A DNA stretch of 64,000 nt, from NCBI GenBank assembly GCA_002255985.1, contig NKIR01000008.1, forward strand, positions 1-64,000. Direction: 5' to 3'. The translations under genes were made by a program, and so were the position numbers. Below are positions 9,043 through 20,700 of this stretch, one piece after another. Positions within the stretch are counted from its first letter, which is position 1, and the number at the start of each line of letters is the position of its first letter. The notes under the pieces were generated by a model, which saw nothing but the letters and a program-made list of their open reading frames with translations, made no database searches and was not told the origin of the DNA. Source of the DNA: Sphingomonadaceae bacterium PASS1. Its GTDB lineage: Bacteria; Pseudomonadota; Alphaproteobacteria; Sphingomonadales; Sphingomonadaceae.

Positions 9043-9780
9043 TTATCGTACGAGGCGGTCGAGGGCGATCACCAGCGGGCCGCTGACGAGGGAGAAGGTC
9101 GTCAGCAGGTCCTTCGTGAGGCGGGCCGCCGCGTCGTCGCCGACCATGACGATGTCATTGGGGTAGATCTCAGGGTCGGCGTAGGCGCCCTGCCGAATAT
9201 AGTCGAGGTCGTGGACGGCGGCGAAGCGCTGGCCCTTCACGGTGCGGTAGATAATGATATTTTCAAGATTGGCGAAGTCTCCTGGGCCCTCGGCTACGGC
9301 CATGACCTGCATGAGGGTCATGCGTCCGACCACGGGATAGAGGCCTGGCTTTCTGACCTGCCCCTCGACCGTGACGATCTGGCTGACGGCCTCCTTGAGG
9401 TTGACCGTGACTTGGGGATTTTTAATGTAGGTCGCGCGCAGCCTCTGCGCGATGAGGGTCTCGACTTCACTTGGCGTAAGGCCTGCGACTTCTATGGCGC
9501 CCACATAGGGGAAGGACATTTGTCCGGCGGCGTCGACTTGAATTTCACGGTCCGTGAGGCCTTTCACATCCAAGACGTCGACGATGAGGCGGTCCAAGGG
9601 GCCGACAATATAGGGCCGCGTGTTGGGCTTGTAGTCACTCGCGTCTGGCGTCGGCAGTTCGCGCGTCTGCAGGACGGTCAGGCCTGGGTCGCCGCCCACG
9701 ACGAGCGTTGTGGCGCACGCGCTCAGCAGGAGCGAGCTTCCGGCGATGGCGGTCAGGCATGTGAGAGAGTGTAGTTTCAT
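9043..9780 (-). CDS. Polysaccharide export lipoprotein (Wza/GumB-like)
   Basis: A 245-residue outer-membrane export protein. It begins with a lipoprotein signal peptide whose lipobox LLLSAC puts the modified cysteine at about residue 22. It continues with the Poly_export domain (YIVGPLDRLIVDVLDV, near residues 59-74) and an SLBB-like domain (VTVEGQVRKPGLYPV near residue 136). It is shorter than E. coli Wza (about 380 residues) and closer to GumB-type proteins. It lies between the ligase/polymerase-like gene and wzc, with 7 and 3 base gaps, so the three are almost certainly one operon. It is the only export protein of this class in the window, although there are two wzc genes, so it may serve both clusters. 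Confidence 0.88.
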   Translation of the reverse strand: MKLHSLTCLTAIAGSSLLLSACATTLVVGGDPGLTVLQTRELPTPDASDYKPNTRPYIVGPLDRLIVDVLDVKGLTDREIQVDAAGQMSFPYVGAIEVAGLTPSEVETLIAQRLRATYIKNPQVTVNLKEAVSQIVTVEGQVRKPGLYPVVGRMTLMQVMAVAEGPGDFANLENIIIYRTVKGQRFAAVHDLDYIRQGAYADPEIYPNDIVMVGDDAAARLTKDLLTTFSLVSGPLVIALDRLVR

Positions 9781-9787
9781 TGGAATT

Positions 9788-11284
9788 TCAGTTTCCTTGT
9801 CTATCCAAATCGAGGCGGTTTAGCGAACCAGTAGCATGCGATCCCTCCGTTGCCGAGGGGGCGAAGGGCATTGCCGCCCAGACTGCCGCGAGCGCGAAGA
9901 GGCAAGCCATTGCGGGCGTCCTCAGCGGGTAGTCCGACAGCGAGGCGCCTGCCAATATCAGCAGGACGATGAGCGCGCCCTTGCGGATCGCGTCATACTG
10001 ATCAGGCGGGTTGCCGTTAAATATTTTGGCGGTCCGCCAAAGCCCTGTGCCCAGCGCCGCGGCCGCTGCGGTAATCGCAAGCGCGCCGCCCGTCAGCGCG
10101 AGGTCGAGCCAGTCATTGTGTGACTGGTTCATGTGCGGCGCCATCAGGAGGTGCGCCGGCTCACTCACCTTGTAGACCTCCTTGAATGCCCCGAAGCCTA
10201 CACCCCATGGCTGGTGCAGCCAAATCATGTCGAACATCGTCGGCAGTATCAGGGTGCGCATGTCCTCGGCGCGGTCGCGATCCAGAAGCCGATCAATTGC
10301 GAGCGCGCGCTGAAGCCAGACGGCTAAAAGTGTCAACGCCACTAAACCGGCTGCTCCGGCCCACAGTTGAAACCGGCGCGAGGCCCACAACTTGCCGTCG
10401 CCGGCAGGCTTACTCGCGCGGGGCAACAGAATTATGAGGCTTGCAAGCGCGGCAATGCCCATCAAAAGGCCCGACCGCGAGCCGGTAATCAGCATGAGGG
10501 GCACAATGAATGCCGTCGCGGCGATTGCGGCAATCATCCGCGGCGCCAATTTACGCGCCGTAGGCTTTGCGGGTCCCGCGCCCGCCGCATGCAGCCGCAC
10601 AGCGGCGAACATGAGTGGGATCAGGCACGCCAGCAGTGCCGCCTGGTGGTTGCGATTGGCAAAGAGGCCGACGGCTGAGCCAAAATTTGTCGTGTCGTAC
10701 AGATAGAGGGAACCTTGCGGGTCTCCGATCGTTTGCATGAGGGCAATGAGGGCGGTCACGCCGCCTGCCGCCAATATCACGACAAGCAGCCTCGCCTGGT
10801 CTCTCGCCGCCAGCTGTATGCCAATGAGAAACATCGACAGCGGAACAAGAAGCGCCCCGAGCGCGTTTAGCGTGGCGGCCTCAGACATCGCCATGGGCCG
10901 CCAGACGGGGCCCAGCCCCGCCAACACGTCGACCTCGGCCAAGAGGCCGCGCCCCGCCAAGGAGCCGGCCACGCCTGGGGGCAGCGGGATCAGTTGCAAG
11001 GCCGCGAGCAGGACGGCGGCAATTGCGAGTGCTAGCGGCACGGCGAAATTGCGGATGTGTGCGAGGCGGAGGGACATGAGCGCGAGGCCGAGTGCGACGA
11101 TCGACAGCGGCCGCAACACCTGAAGCGAGGCGACTTCCGACCGCGAGCTGCCCCCCATCGCGAAGACGCAGGCAATGAATATTGCGGCGAGGATGAGCAT
11201 CCAACTCAAATTCTCACGGCCCTGCACGCGCAGGGCGGCAAGTAATCCAGAAAGTGAAAGGGATGAGTTTAAATTGAATGACAT
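9788..11284 (-). CDS. O-antigen ligase/polymerase-family membrane protein
   Basis: A 498-residue protein with about 11-12 membrane segments. It has the conserved SAVGLFANRNHQAALLAC segment near residue 204 and, after a periplasmic loop, HMNQSHNDWLDLALTGG near residue 380. The histidine-bearing segment is typical of the Wzy_C/WaaL ligase fold, whose members transfer or polymerise undecaprenyl-linked glycans in the periplasm. It is the first gene of the wzy-wza-wzc set and faces the giant adhesin gene across a 439-base divergent region. A clear paralog lies at 36433-37821, next to the second wzc, so the wzy-wzc pair appears twice. Whether it is the polymerase or a ligase cannot be decided from sequence, since another polymerase-like gene ends this cluster. 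Confidence 0.8.
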   Translation of the reverse strand: MSFNLNSSLSLSGLLAALRVQGRENLSWMLILAAIFIACVFAMGGSSRSEVASLQVLRPLSIVALGLALMSLRLAHIRNFAVPLALAIAAVLLAALQLIPLPPGVAGSLAGRGLLAEVDVLAGLGPVWRPMAMSEAATLNALGALLVPLSMFLIGIQLAARDQARLLVVILAAGGVTALIALMQTIGDPQGSLYLYDTTNFGSAVGLFANRNHQAALLACLIPLMFAAVRLHAAGAGPAKPTARKLAPRMIAAIAATAFIVPLMLITGSRSGLLMGIAALASLIILLPRASKPAGDGKLWASRRFQLWAGAAGLVALTLLAVWLQRALAIDRLLDRDRAEDMRTLILPTMFDMIWLHQPWGVGFGAFKEVYKVSEPAHLLMAPHMNQSHNDWLDLALTGGALAITAAAAALGTGLWRTAKIFNGNPPDQYDAIRKGALIVLLILAGASLSDYPLRTPAMACLFALAAVWAAMPFAPSATEGSHATGSLNRLDLDRQGN

Positions 11285-11723
11285 TTAATAACTTATTGCG
11301 CTTTTCATTGCGTTTTTGAAACAATCTACCCAAATTGCTGCGCGCAGGTTCGGGTCAAAATCTCGCGCGCAATTAAAAAATTTTTAAATTTCAATTCGTT
11401 ATGAAATTGAAAAACCAGCACTGTACAATAGCTACCGCACGGCAGGTGAAGGCCTACCGTTTGAAATTCACGGACACGATTCTCGTGCCGTTATTTAGGC
11501 GTGACTATATGAGAGCCTGTCAAAAGTAACGCTGCATCTGCCGACATTTATCGGCAGTTTTTGCCGATAAATTGATCGCGCCAAATATTTTGCAAGTAAA
11601 TCAATCGCGCGCTCTTACCCTCGACTGTGGGCCTTTTATTGCGTGCCAATATGGAACAGCCAATATCTTGGCATTGTCAAAATTGAAACGTTCTCGCACG
11701 CGTCTGCAAAATAGGAGCGTGAT
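11285..11723. promoter_or_regulatory. Divergent control region between the export operon and the giant adhesin gene
   Basis: A 439-base, rather AT-rich gap that should contain promoters for both directions. The stretch nearest the minus-strand operon has runs of A and T (around 11370-11400). The plus-strand side has the hairpin pair described separately and an AGGAG ribosome site at about 11712-11716, eight bases from the adhesin ATG. No protein-coding content is supported. Confidence 0.6.
11538..11570 (+). promoter_or_regulatory. Two mutually exclusive hairpins in the adhesin leader (attenuator-like)
   Basis: Bases 11538-11544 (CTGCCGA) pair with 11551-11557 (TCGGCAG) and are followed by five T, like an intrinsic terminator. 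Bases 11548-11556 (TTATCGGCA) also pair perfectly with 11562-11570 (TGCCGATAA) over nine base pairs. The two stems share 11551-11556, so only one can form at a time. This is the layout of a terminator/antiterminator switch about 155 bases before the adhesin start. The pairing is seen directly; the regulatory role is inference. The second stem, being palindromic DNA, could instead be a protein operator. Confidence 0.45.
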
Positions 11724-14700
11724 ATGGTTGATTCCCTCATTCAAAATACAAGCCAAGTTGCCGGCAGCCCATTTGTGTCTGAGGCAATTGCCGATCAGCT
11801 TGCCGTGGAAGATACGGAATGGAGCCACCAAGTCTCTGCGAACGCGTTTAGCGATCTAGAAGGCGATACGCTGACCTACAGCGCCACGCTGGGTGATGGT
11901 TCGCCTCTCCCAGACTGGCTGAACTTCGATGCGGCGACGCGGACTTTCTTGGGCACACCACCGCAGAATCTAAACGGCGACATTAGCCTGACCGTAATCG
12001 CGTCAGACGGTGCGTTGACAGCTTCAGATACGTTCGTGCTGACCATCAACCCAGTCGAGGATGAGGCAACCGGCAGCGTAGCTGTAAACGGAACTGTAGC
12101 CGAAGGCGGAACCGTCAGCGTTGATGTGAATGTCACAGACGTCGACGGAGCTATTACTGCTACATCCTACCAGTGGCAGATCTCTGCAGACGGCGTAAGT
12201 GGTTGGACCGACCTGAGTGGTGCGACCCTCTCCAGCTTCGCAATCGCGTCAGATCAAAGCCAAGTCGGCAATTATCTGCGCGTTGTTGCAACCACCACCG
12301 ATGCGCTTGGCGGGACAAGCGCGTTCACAAGCGGAGCAACGGTAGCCATTGCAAACGTTAATGATGCGCCCGTGTTGGCCACTGCGATTTTCAACCAAAC
12401 GGCCGTTGAGGGTATTGCGTGGACGTATCAGTTGCCCGCCAATGCATTCGTCGATCCCGATGATAATGCACTTACCTACGGTGTCACGATGCAGGATGGA
12501 ACGCCGCTGCCTGACTGGATCAGCTTTAATGCAGCCACGCGGACATTGTCGGGCACAGCGCCGATTAACTCCCTCGGATCGTTCAATGTCGTGGTCACGA
12601 CGTCCGACGGCCTAGCCAGCGCGACAGATGTTTTTGCGATCAACGTTTCAGACGTCCTTGGCCAGTTGATTGACGGGACGGATCTGAGTGAGACGCTTAC
12701 GGGCACTGCGGGCGCGGATGTCATCAACGGCCTTGGCGGCAGCGACATCATTTATGGGCGTGCCGGTGATGATATTCTGAACGGCGGTGATCAATATGAC
12801 AACCTGTATGGAGAGGGCGGCAACGACATCCTGAATAGTGGCTCAGGTGGTGGCTATCTTGATGGCGGTACAGGCGACGATATTCTCAATGGTGGCGATG
12901 GGAACGACACTCTGAGTTCTGACGCAGGTTCAGACGTGATGCGAGGCGGGGCCGGCAACGATAGAATCTACAGCTATGGTTACGGATCTGGTTATATTAC
13001 TCGTCAAATTGAAGCGGGATCAGGTGATGATTATGTCTATATAAATAACGGTCAATCAGTAAATACGAGCGTAGATCTTGGCGAAGGCAATGATCTTATA
13101 GAGCTAAACTATTATAATAATAACAGTGAAATGCAGATCACTCTTGGCGCAGGGCAGGACCGCGTCGATCTAAGAGTGTTCAATGGGGCACTGACCTTCA
13201 CTGATTTTATGGCAGGCCCGCAAGGTGATGTTCTTGACTGGGCGCTACTACAAAGCGGCCAGCTCTTTGGATGGGACGGTGCGAGCAATCCCTTTGGCCA
13301 AAGCGGCTTCATGCGCTTGGTGCAATCGGGCACAGATACGCTGCTTCAGGTCGATAGGGATGGCTCCGTGGTCATCCCCCCTGCAGTGCCAGGCATGCCT
13401 GGACCGATCAGCGCGGACTTCACTACACTCGCGATCCTAAAAAACGTCAATGCCGCAGACCTCACCGCATACAACTTCGGAGGGTTCGATCCGCGGACAG
13501 TGACGTTCTTAGGAAGCGCAGCTGATGACCAGATAATCGGGAGTGATCGCGGCGATATAATCGATAGCAACGCAGGCAATGACAGTCTCACCGGAGGTGC
13601 GGCTAATGACGCTCTTGATGGCGGCACTGGGATTGATATTGCCTATTACAGTGGCGCAATCGGCGACTACACGATAACGCCAAATGCTGATGGCAGCATT
13701 GCCGTGGCTGATGTTCGTGTTGGCAGCCCAGATGGAACTGACACGCTCAGAAATGTGGAGCTGCTTAGCTTTGCAGGCATTGCCTATTCGCTGGATGGTA
13801 ATCCTCTCATTATCTCCATAAATGGCGGTGACACCGCTTCAGTCAGCATTTCTGAGAACACAACGATAGTCACAAAGGTTGTGGCCTCACAGTTGAATGC
13901 GACTGCTGCGTTGACCTATTCAATTTCTGGCGGCGCCGACGCGTCGTTGTTCCAGATTGATGCCAGCACCGGTGATTTAACCTTCAAGGCGGCGCCAAAT
14001 TTTGAAATCCCGGCAGATGCCGATGGCAACAACATCTACGACGTTGAAGTTCAGGTCAGCGGTGCCTCGTTGACCGACAGGCAATCTATTTCGGTGACAG
14101 TCACCAATGCTAATGATGCGCCTGTGGTTTCGACTGCAATCGCAGATCAGGCTAGCATCGAAGACGCAGAGTGGAGCTATCAGATACCCGCTGATACGTT
14201 CAGTGATTTTGACAGTGCCACGCTGACCTATAGCACCAAGCTGAGTAACGGCAGCCCCCTACCCGCATCGCTAATCTTTGATCCAACAACCCTACGATTT
14301 TCAGGGACGCCTTCCCTCAATTTCAACGGTGATCTTGGCATTACCGTAACTGCGTCTGACGGTATTGCTGCGGCGTCTGACACCTTCATACTCCAAGTGA
14401 ACGCCGTTAATGATGCGCCAGTTGTATCCGCTGCGATTGCAGATCAGGCCAGTCTCGAAAATGAAGAGTGGCGCTTCCAGCTTCCTGCGAACGCGTTTAG
14501 CGATGTGGATAGCAATACGCTTTATTATAGCGCTCTATTGGACGATGGGTCTACGCTGCCGACATGGCTTACATTCGATACCGCAACCCGCACTTTTTCG
14601 GGGACGCCACCCTTAGATTATCTTGGCACGCTAAACATCGCCATTACGGCGTCTGACGGCAGTGCATTTGTCACAGATACATTTGCTATTTCGATTATCT

Positions 14701-17700
14701 TCAACGTTAACGATGCGCCTGTCGTCTCACTGCCAATTCCAAACAGGGTGGCTTTGGAGAATGCGCCTTGGAGTTACCAGGTTCCCGCGGCTACATTCAG
14801 TGACGTTGACCGTGACATTCTTACGTACACTGCGACGTTAGACAACGGATCACCATTACCCGCATGGCTGACCTTTGATCCAGCAACTCGGACGTTCTCA
14901 GGCACGCCACCGTTAAACTCGGTAGGCGATATAAGCCTCAAGGTCATTGCCTCAGATGGAGCCCTCACTTCTTCTGACACCTTCATATTGGCTGTCACCG
15001 ATGTCCTTGGTCAGTTGATTGACGGGACGGCGGGTAATGATACTTTGGTTGGTACTGCGGGAGCTGACACGATCAATGGTTTTGGTGGTAATGACACCAT
15101 CAACGGCAATGCCGGTAATGATGTTATCGACGGCGGCGCAGGATCTGATACCATTAATGGCGGCAGCGGGGATGACACCTTAAGTGATAGTGAAGGTGGC
15201 GCACAGCTGAATGGTGGCGACGGCAACGACATCATAACAGGTCGGAACCAAGTCTCTATGCCCACTGCTGGGGGAATTCTCTCGGCTAATGGTGGCAGTG
15301 GTGACGATACGATAGATTTTGCAAGTGTAAATGGTTCTGTATCCGGCGATGCTGGTAATGATGTGATTACCCTTGGGGGTGGCTATGCCTCTGGTGGTGA
15401 CGGTAGCGACGTCATCAATATGAGTGGCAGTGGCTCCGTCTATGGCGGCGAAGGCAACGACACCATCACTAGCGGCAGCGGCGATGACTATATTGATACC
15501 GGCAACGGAAATGACATAGTGGACAGCGGCGCGGGCAATGACATTGTCTATTCTGGGCGTGAATATTTTAGCAATTCTGGGTCCGACACGATCCGCAGCG
15601 GCGCTGGTAACGACACCATTTATAGCTACAAGTCTATTTACGGCATGCCTATCTTTCCGGGTGCTCCCCCTGTTGTTACTCCAAATATACTGATCGAAAC
15701 CGGCCTTGGCGACGACCTGATCGAATATGGAAATAATGGCTCTGCTAGTGCGGTCATTAATCTTGGTGAAGGGAACGACAGGCTTCAGCTGCGTAACACG
15801 ACCAGCGGTGGCACACAGCTGACGCTTGGTAGTGGCCGTGATGCCATTGAGCTTTACAACGTCTCTATCGCAGCTCCTCTGACTATCACGGACTTTCAGG
15901 CTGGTCCTGATGGCGACAGCTTCAACCTATCTACGCTGCCCACTGGTCAGTTGTTTGGATGGGATGGTGGCACCAACCCATTTGGCGCAAGTGGCTTTAT
16001 GCGACTTGTCCAGTCTGGCGCAGATACCCTGCTGCAGATCGACCGAGACGGAGCGGCCAACAGCATTGCGCCTATGCCGGGAATGACCACTGGCTTTGTT
16101 ACCCTTGCCATCCTCCAGAACGTTACCGCATCGCAACTCGATGCTTCAAACTTCGGTGGGTTTGCGCCAAGGGGCATCACCTACTTAGGTTCCGCGGATG
16201 CGGACCAGTTTGTAGGCACTACCCGCGACGATGTCTTTACCGCGTTAGCCGGCAACGACACGGTGACCGGCGCTGGCGGCAACGATCGCATTGACGGCGG
16301 CGAAGGCATCGACACAGCCGTCTACAACGGTTCGCTTGGTGACTACACTGTCACCACAAATGCTGATGGCAGCATTTCAGTCGCCGACAACCGCGCGGGC
16401 AACCCCAACGGCAGCGATACGCTAGTCGCGGTCGAGCGCATCAATATTGGCGGCACATTGTACGCACTTGATGGCAAGCCGCTGATCTCGTCCGACGGTG
16501 GCGGCGACACTGCTAGCGTCACTGTCTCTGAGAACGGCACGTTTGTCACAACGGTCACGGCCACAGATCCTGACGCCAATACAATCTTGAGCTACTCAAT
16601 TTCGGGTGGGGCCGACGCGGCATTGTTTGACATCAATGCGGCGACCGGTGCGCTCACCTTCAAGGCAGCGCCAAACTATGAAGCGCCTGCCGATCTGGGA
16701 GGCGATAATGTTTACGACGTTGTTGTTCAAGTTTCCGATGGCACCCTGACTGACACGCAGGCAATTGTGGTCACTGTTACCAATGCGATCAACGACGCAC
16801 AGCTGTTAGCAGCCCCAATCGCGGATCAGTATGTCACTGAAGATGCAGCTTGGAGCTACCAGGTTCCGGCAGGCACGTTCAGCGACCCAGATGGTGATGC
16901 GCTGACCTACAGCGCCAACTCAGGCGATGGTTCTCCGCTTCCCGATTGGCTGGAGTTTGATACGGCAACGCAGACCTTCTCAGGTACACCGCCGCAGGAC
17001 TTTAATGGCAATGTATCAGTCAAGGTCACAGCTTCGGACGGCAGCTTGACAGATTCCGATACGTTCGTGCTGACTGTGAGCCCAGTTGAGGATGAGGCAA
17101 CCGGCAGCGTAGTTGTAAATGGAACAGTAGCTGAAGGCGGAACTGTCGGCGTTGATGCAAATGCCACAGACATAGACGGAGCTATCCAAGACACCACATA
17201 TCAGTGGCAGATCTCTGCAGACGGCGTAAACGGATGGACCGACCTTAGCGGCGCAACCTCTTCAAGCTACGCAACCGCGTCAGATCAAAGCCAAGTGGGC
17301 AAGTATCTGCGGGTCGTTGCAACCACCACCGATGCACTTGGCGGCACCACTGCGTTCACAAGCGCAGCAACTGTGGCGATTGCTAATGTTAACGATGCGC
17401 CTGTTTTGGCGGCGGTCATTTTCAACCAGACAGCCGTTGAAGGCATTGCGTGGTCTTACCAGTTGCCATTCAATGCATTCACCGACCCCGATGGTGATGC
17501 TCTTACCTACAGTGTGACAATGCAGGACGGAACGCAACTACCCGGCTGGATCAGCTTTAATGCAGCCACGCAGACATTGTCAGGTACAGCGCCTGTGAGC
17601 TCGACTGGGAATTTTAGCTTGAAAGTTACCGCTTTTGATGGCGTCACTAGCGAGTCGAGCGCATTCACGCTCTCTGTATCGGAAGTTCTCGGTCAGTCTA

Positions 17701-20700
17701 TCGATGGAACTACGCAAAACGACGTCTTGCAGGGCTCTGCTGGTAGCGATTTGATTAATGGCATTTCTGGCAATGACACCATCAACGGCGGTGCAGGTAA
17801 TGATAGTCTTTACGGTGGGACCGGGAACGATAGGCTCGATGGCGGAATCGGCGATGACCTGATTGCTGGCGGTGATGGCGATGACACCCTCTTTTGGTCA
17901 GCCGGTTCAGATAGAATGCAAGGCGGCGCGGGCAATGATCTAATCGAGCTTCAAGAGGAAAGCACTCGCCTAGCGAACCTCACAATTGATACCGGATCTG
18001 GTGACGATCAATTCTATATTTATTATGCCTCGACCGCGGATATTGTTGCTAACTTATCAGAAGGCAACGATCGCTTCTTTCAATCTGGGGCTGCATTTAA
18101 GTCGCTGACTTTGACACTTGGAGATGGGCGAGACAGCGTTGCGCTTTCGAGCTTTGAGCCAACTAACGCGTTTCAGATCACTGACTTTCAGGTCGGCTCC
18201 CAAGGCGATGTGCTCCAGTTTCAGTTTATAAATATTGGCAACCTGGCTGGGTGGGACGGAACAAGTAACCCCTTTGGGGCGGCTGGCTATGTTCGCCTTC
18301 TTCAGTCAGGATCAGACACATTTGTTCAATTCGACCGTGATGGTGCTATTGGATCGGAGGCGTTTCAAACAATTGTAATACTCAAAAATGTTGTCGCAGC
18401 CGAACTTGATACGATGAACCTTGGTGGATTTAGCCACAGCTCCGAGACCTTAATCGGTATGACGATTGAAGGCAGTGACGCGGATGATCTTTTGAACGGA
18501 ACCGCAGCTGCCGAGACCATTTTTGGGGGTGGTGGAAACGACACAATAATAGGTGGCTTAGGAAACGACAGTATTTACGGCGGCGACGGTAACGATCTAA
18601 TCGAGAGCCGCGGACCAGGGTCTGACTTCATCGACGCGGGTGCGGGCGATGATACAATTATCTCAAACAGCGCCGGGTCTCACGTTTTGTTGGGTGGGAT
18701 TGGCAATGACTTTATAGGTATATCTGGAACTACCACTGAATTAGACATGATTTCGGCAGACGCAGGCGCTGGAAATGATCGTATAACGATCACCGGATTG
18801 GGTAAAGGTAATATTGACCTTAAATTGGGCGAAGGTGACGATCATGTTCGATACTCTGTGAGCCTATCTGTTGCAGCTACTGGAAATCGATCAATAAGTT
18901 TTGGTTTGGGTAAAGACATAATTGAGTATATTGCTACATTAAGGCCATCAAGTTTAAAAATTACGGACTTTGAAGTCGGTTTGGCGGGGGATAGAATAAA
19001 CCTTTCGCGAATTTCTATTTCCAGCTTTGTGGGCTGGGATGGTCTGTCGAATCCTTTTGCAGGCGGGTATTTGCGTTTATTACAAAGCGACACTGACACG
19101 CTGATCCAGATGGATCGAGATGGCGCAGGCGCATCATCCTCGTTTGAAACATTTATAACGCTCCAAAACGTAAACGCATTCGATCTTACCGCATACCATT
19201 TTGATGGTATGGATCCCAATGGAAGCAGCCCACTTGGTATCGTTGTCGATGGTACATCAGGCATTAGTCGTTTGTCAGGATCGTTAGGCCCGGATGTAAT
19301 CAAAGGCTTTGTGCGTAGCGAGCTCATTTACGGTAATGCCGGAAATGACACCATCGACGGTGGCGAGGGTAACGACTCGATTTTCGGCGGTGCTGGCGAC
19401 GATATGATTTATGGCGGTCTTGGGGACGATTTTCTTCAGGGAGAGGGCGGGAATGACATCGTTGACGGCGGCGAGGGTGAGGATTCCCTATATTGGTCCT
19501 CGGGCTCGGACGTATTGAGAGGTGGCTCTGGTAATGATTACATTTTGGCTTCCGCATCTCAGGCCATGGAAAGCGGCTTTATATTCGGCAATGACGGCGA
19601 TGATACATTAGAAATAACGATTGGCGGTACCAATCTTGTTGAAGCTGACATGGGTATGGGGGCTGATTTAGTAAGATACATTTATGGAACAAATGTTTCA
19701 CTAACACTTGGGGTTGGAAAGGATGTTATCGAATATAACCCCTTCAGCTTTCTGAGTTTAGCTGATTACTACAACAATAACTTTATAGTTAATGACTTTG
19801 CAGTGGGCACGAATGGAGATGTCATAGATTTCTCCAAACTTGCTTGGACCAGTTTCAATTGGAACGGCCTGACAAACCTGTTCTCCACTGGGCGGTATTT
19901 GCGGTTGGTGCAATCTGGGACCGATACCCTCGTTCAATTTGATCAGGATGGTTCGCTTGGTGCGCTTGATTTCGGTACTGTCATGACACTCAAAAGCGTT
20001 AATGCAGCGGATCTGGTTGCTGCCAATTTTGCTGGTTTTACACCGAGCGGCATAACCTACCTCGGTACAACAACTGCCGATCAGTATGAAGGAAGCAACC
20101 GTGATGACACCTTCAACGCTCTTGGTGGCGATGACACACTAACCGGTGGCGCAGGAAACGATCGCATCGACGGCGGAGAAGGTCTCGACACTGCAGTCTA
20201 TGACGGCTCGCGAGACGATTACACTGTCGCCACAAATCTCGATGGCAGCATTTCAGTCTCCGACAATCGAGCCAGCAGCACGAATGGTACCGATGCGCTA
20301 ATCGGTGTTGAACGAATTAATATTGGCGGCACATTGTATGCAGCAGATGGCAAACCGCTGATCACGTCGAATGGCGGTGTTGATGCCGCAGCTTTGAGCA
20401 TCGCCGAGAACGGCACCGCTGTGACCCGTGTGGTTGCAACATCGCTTAATGCCAACGCATCGCTAGTTTACGCGATTTCGGGTGGTGTGGATGCCGCGCT
20501 GTTCCAAATTGACCCTGCAACGGGTGAACTGAGCTTCCGGAACGCCCCAGATTTTGAGGTACCAGCAGATACAGGTACCAACAACATCTATGATGTTGAA
20601 GTACAGGTCAGCGACGGCACAAATTTCGATGTCCAGTCGATCGCGGTAAGCGTCACAAACATTAACGACGCACCTGTCGTTGCAAACGCAATAACGGACC

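Noticed and set aside
8995-9774. 259-codon plus-strand ORF opposite the wza-like gene
   Set aside because: Antisense shadow; the minus strand encodes a lipoprotein signal and Poly_export/SLBB motifs.
11591-11607. 17-base sequence that recurs with one change at 33308-33324, both in leader regions
   Set aside because: In a 64-kb window several such pairs are expected by chance; not enough on its own to claim a shared operator.
12660-20060. Repetitive DNA in the giant gene considered as a CRISPR-like array
   Set aside because: The short periods are degenerate GGxGNDxx codon repeats in one open frame, without identical repeats separated by unique spacers.
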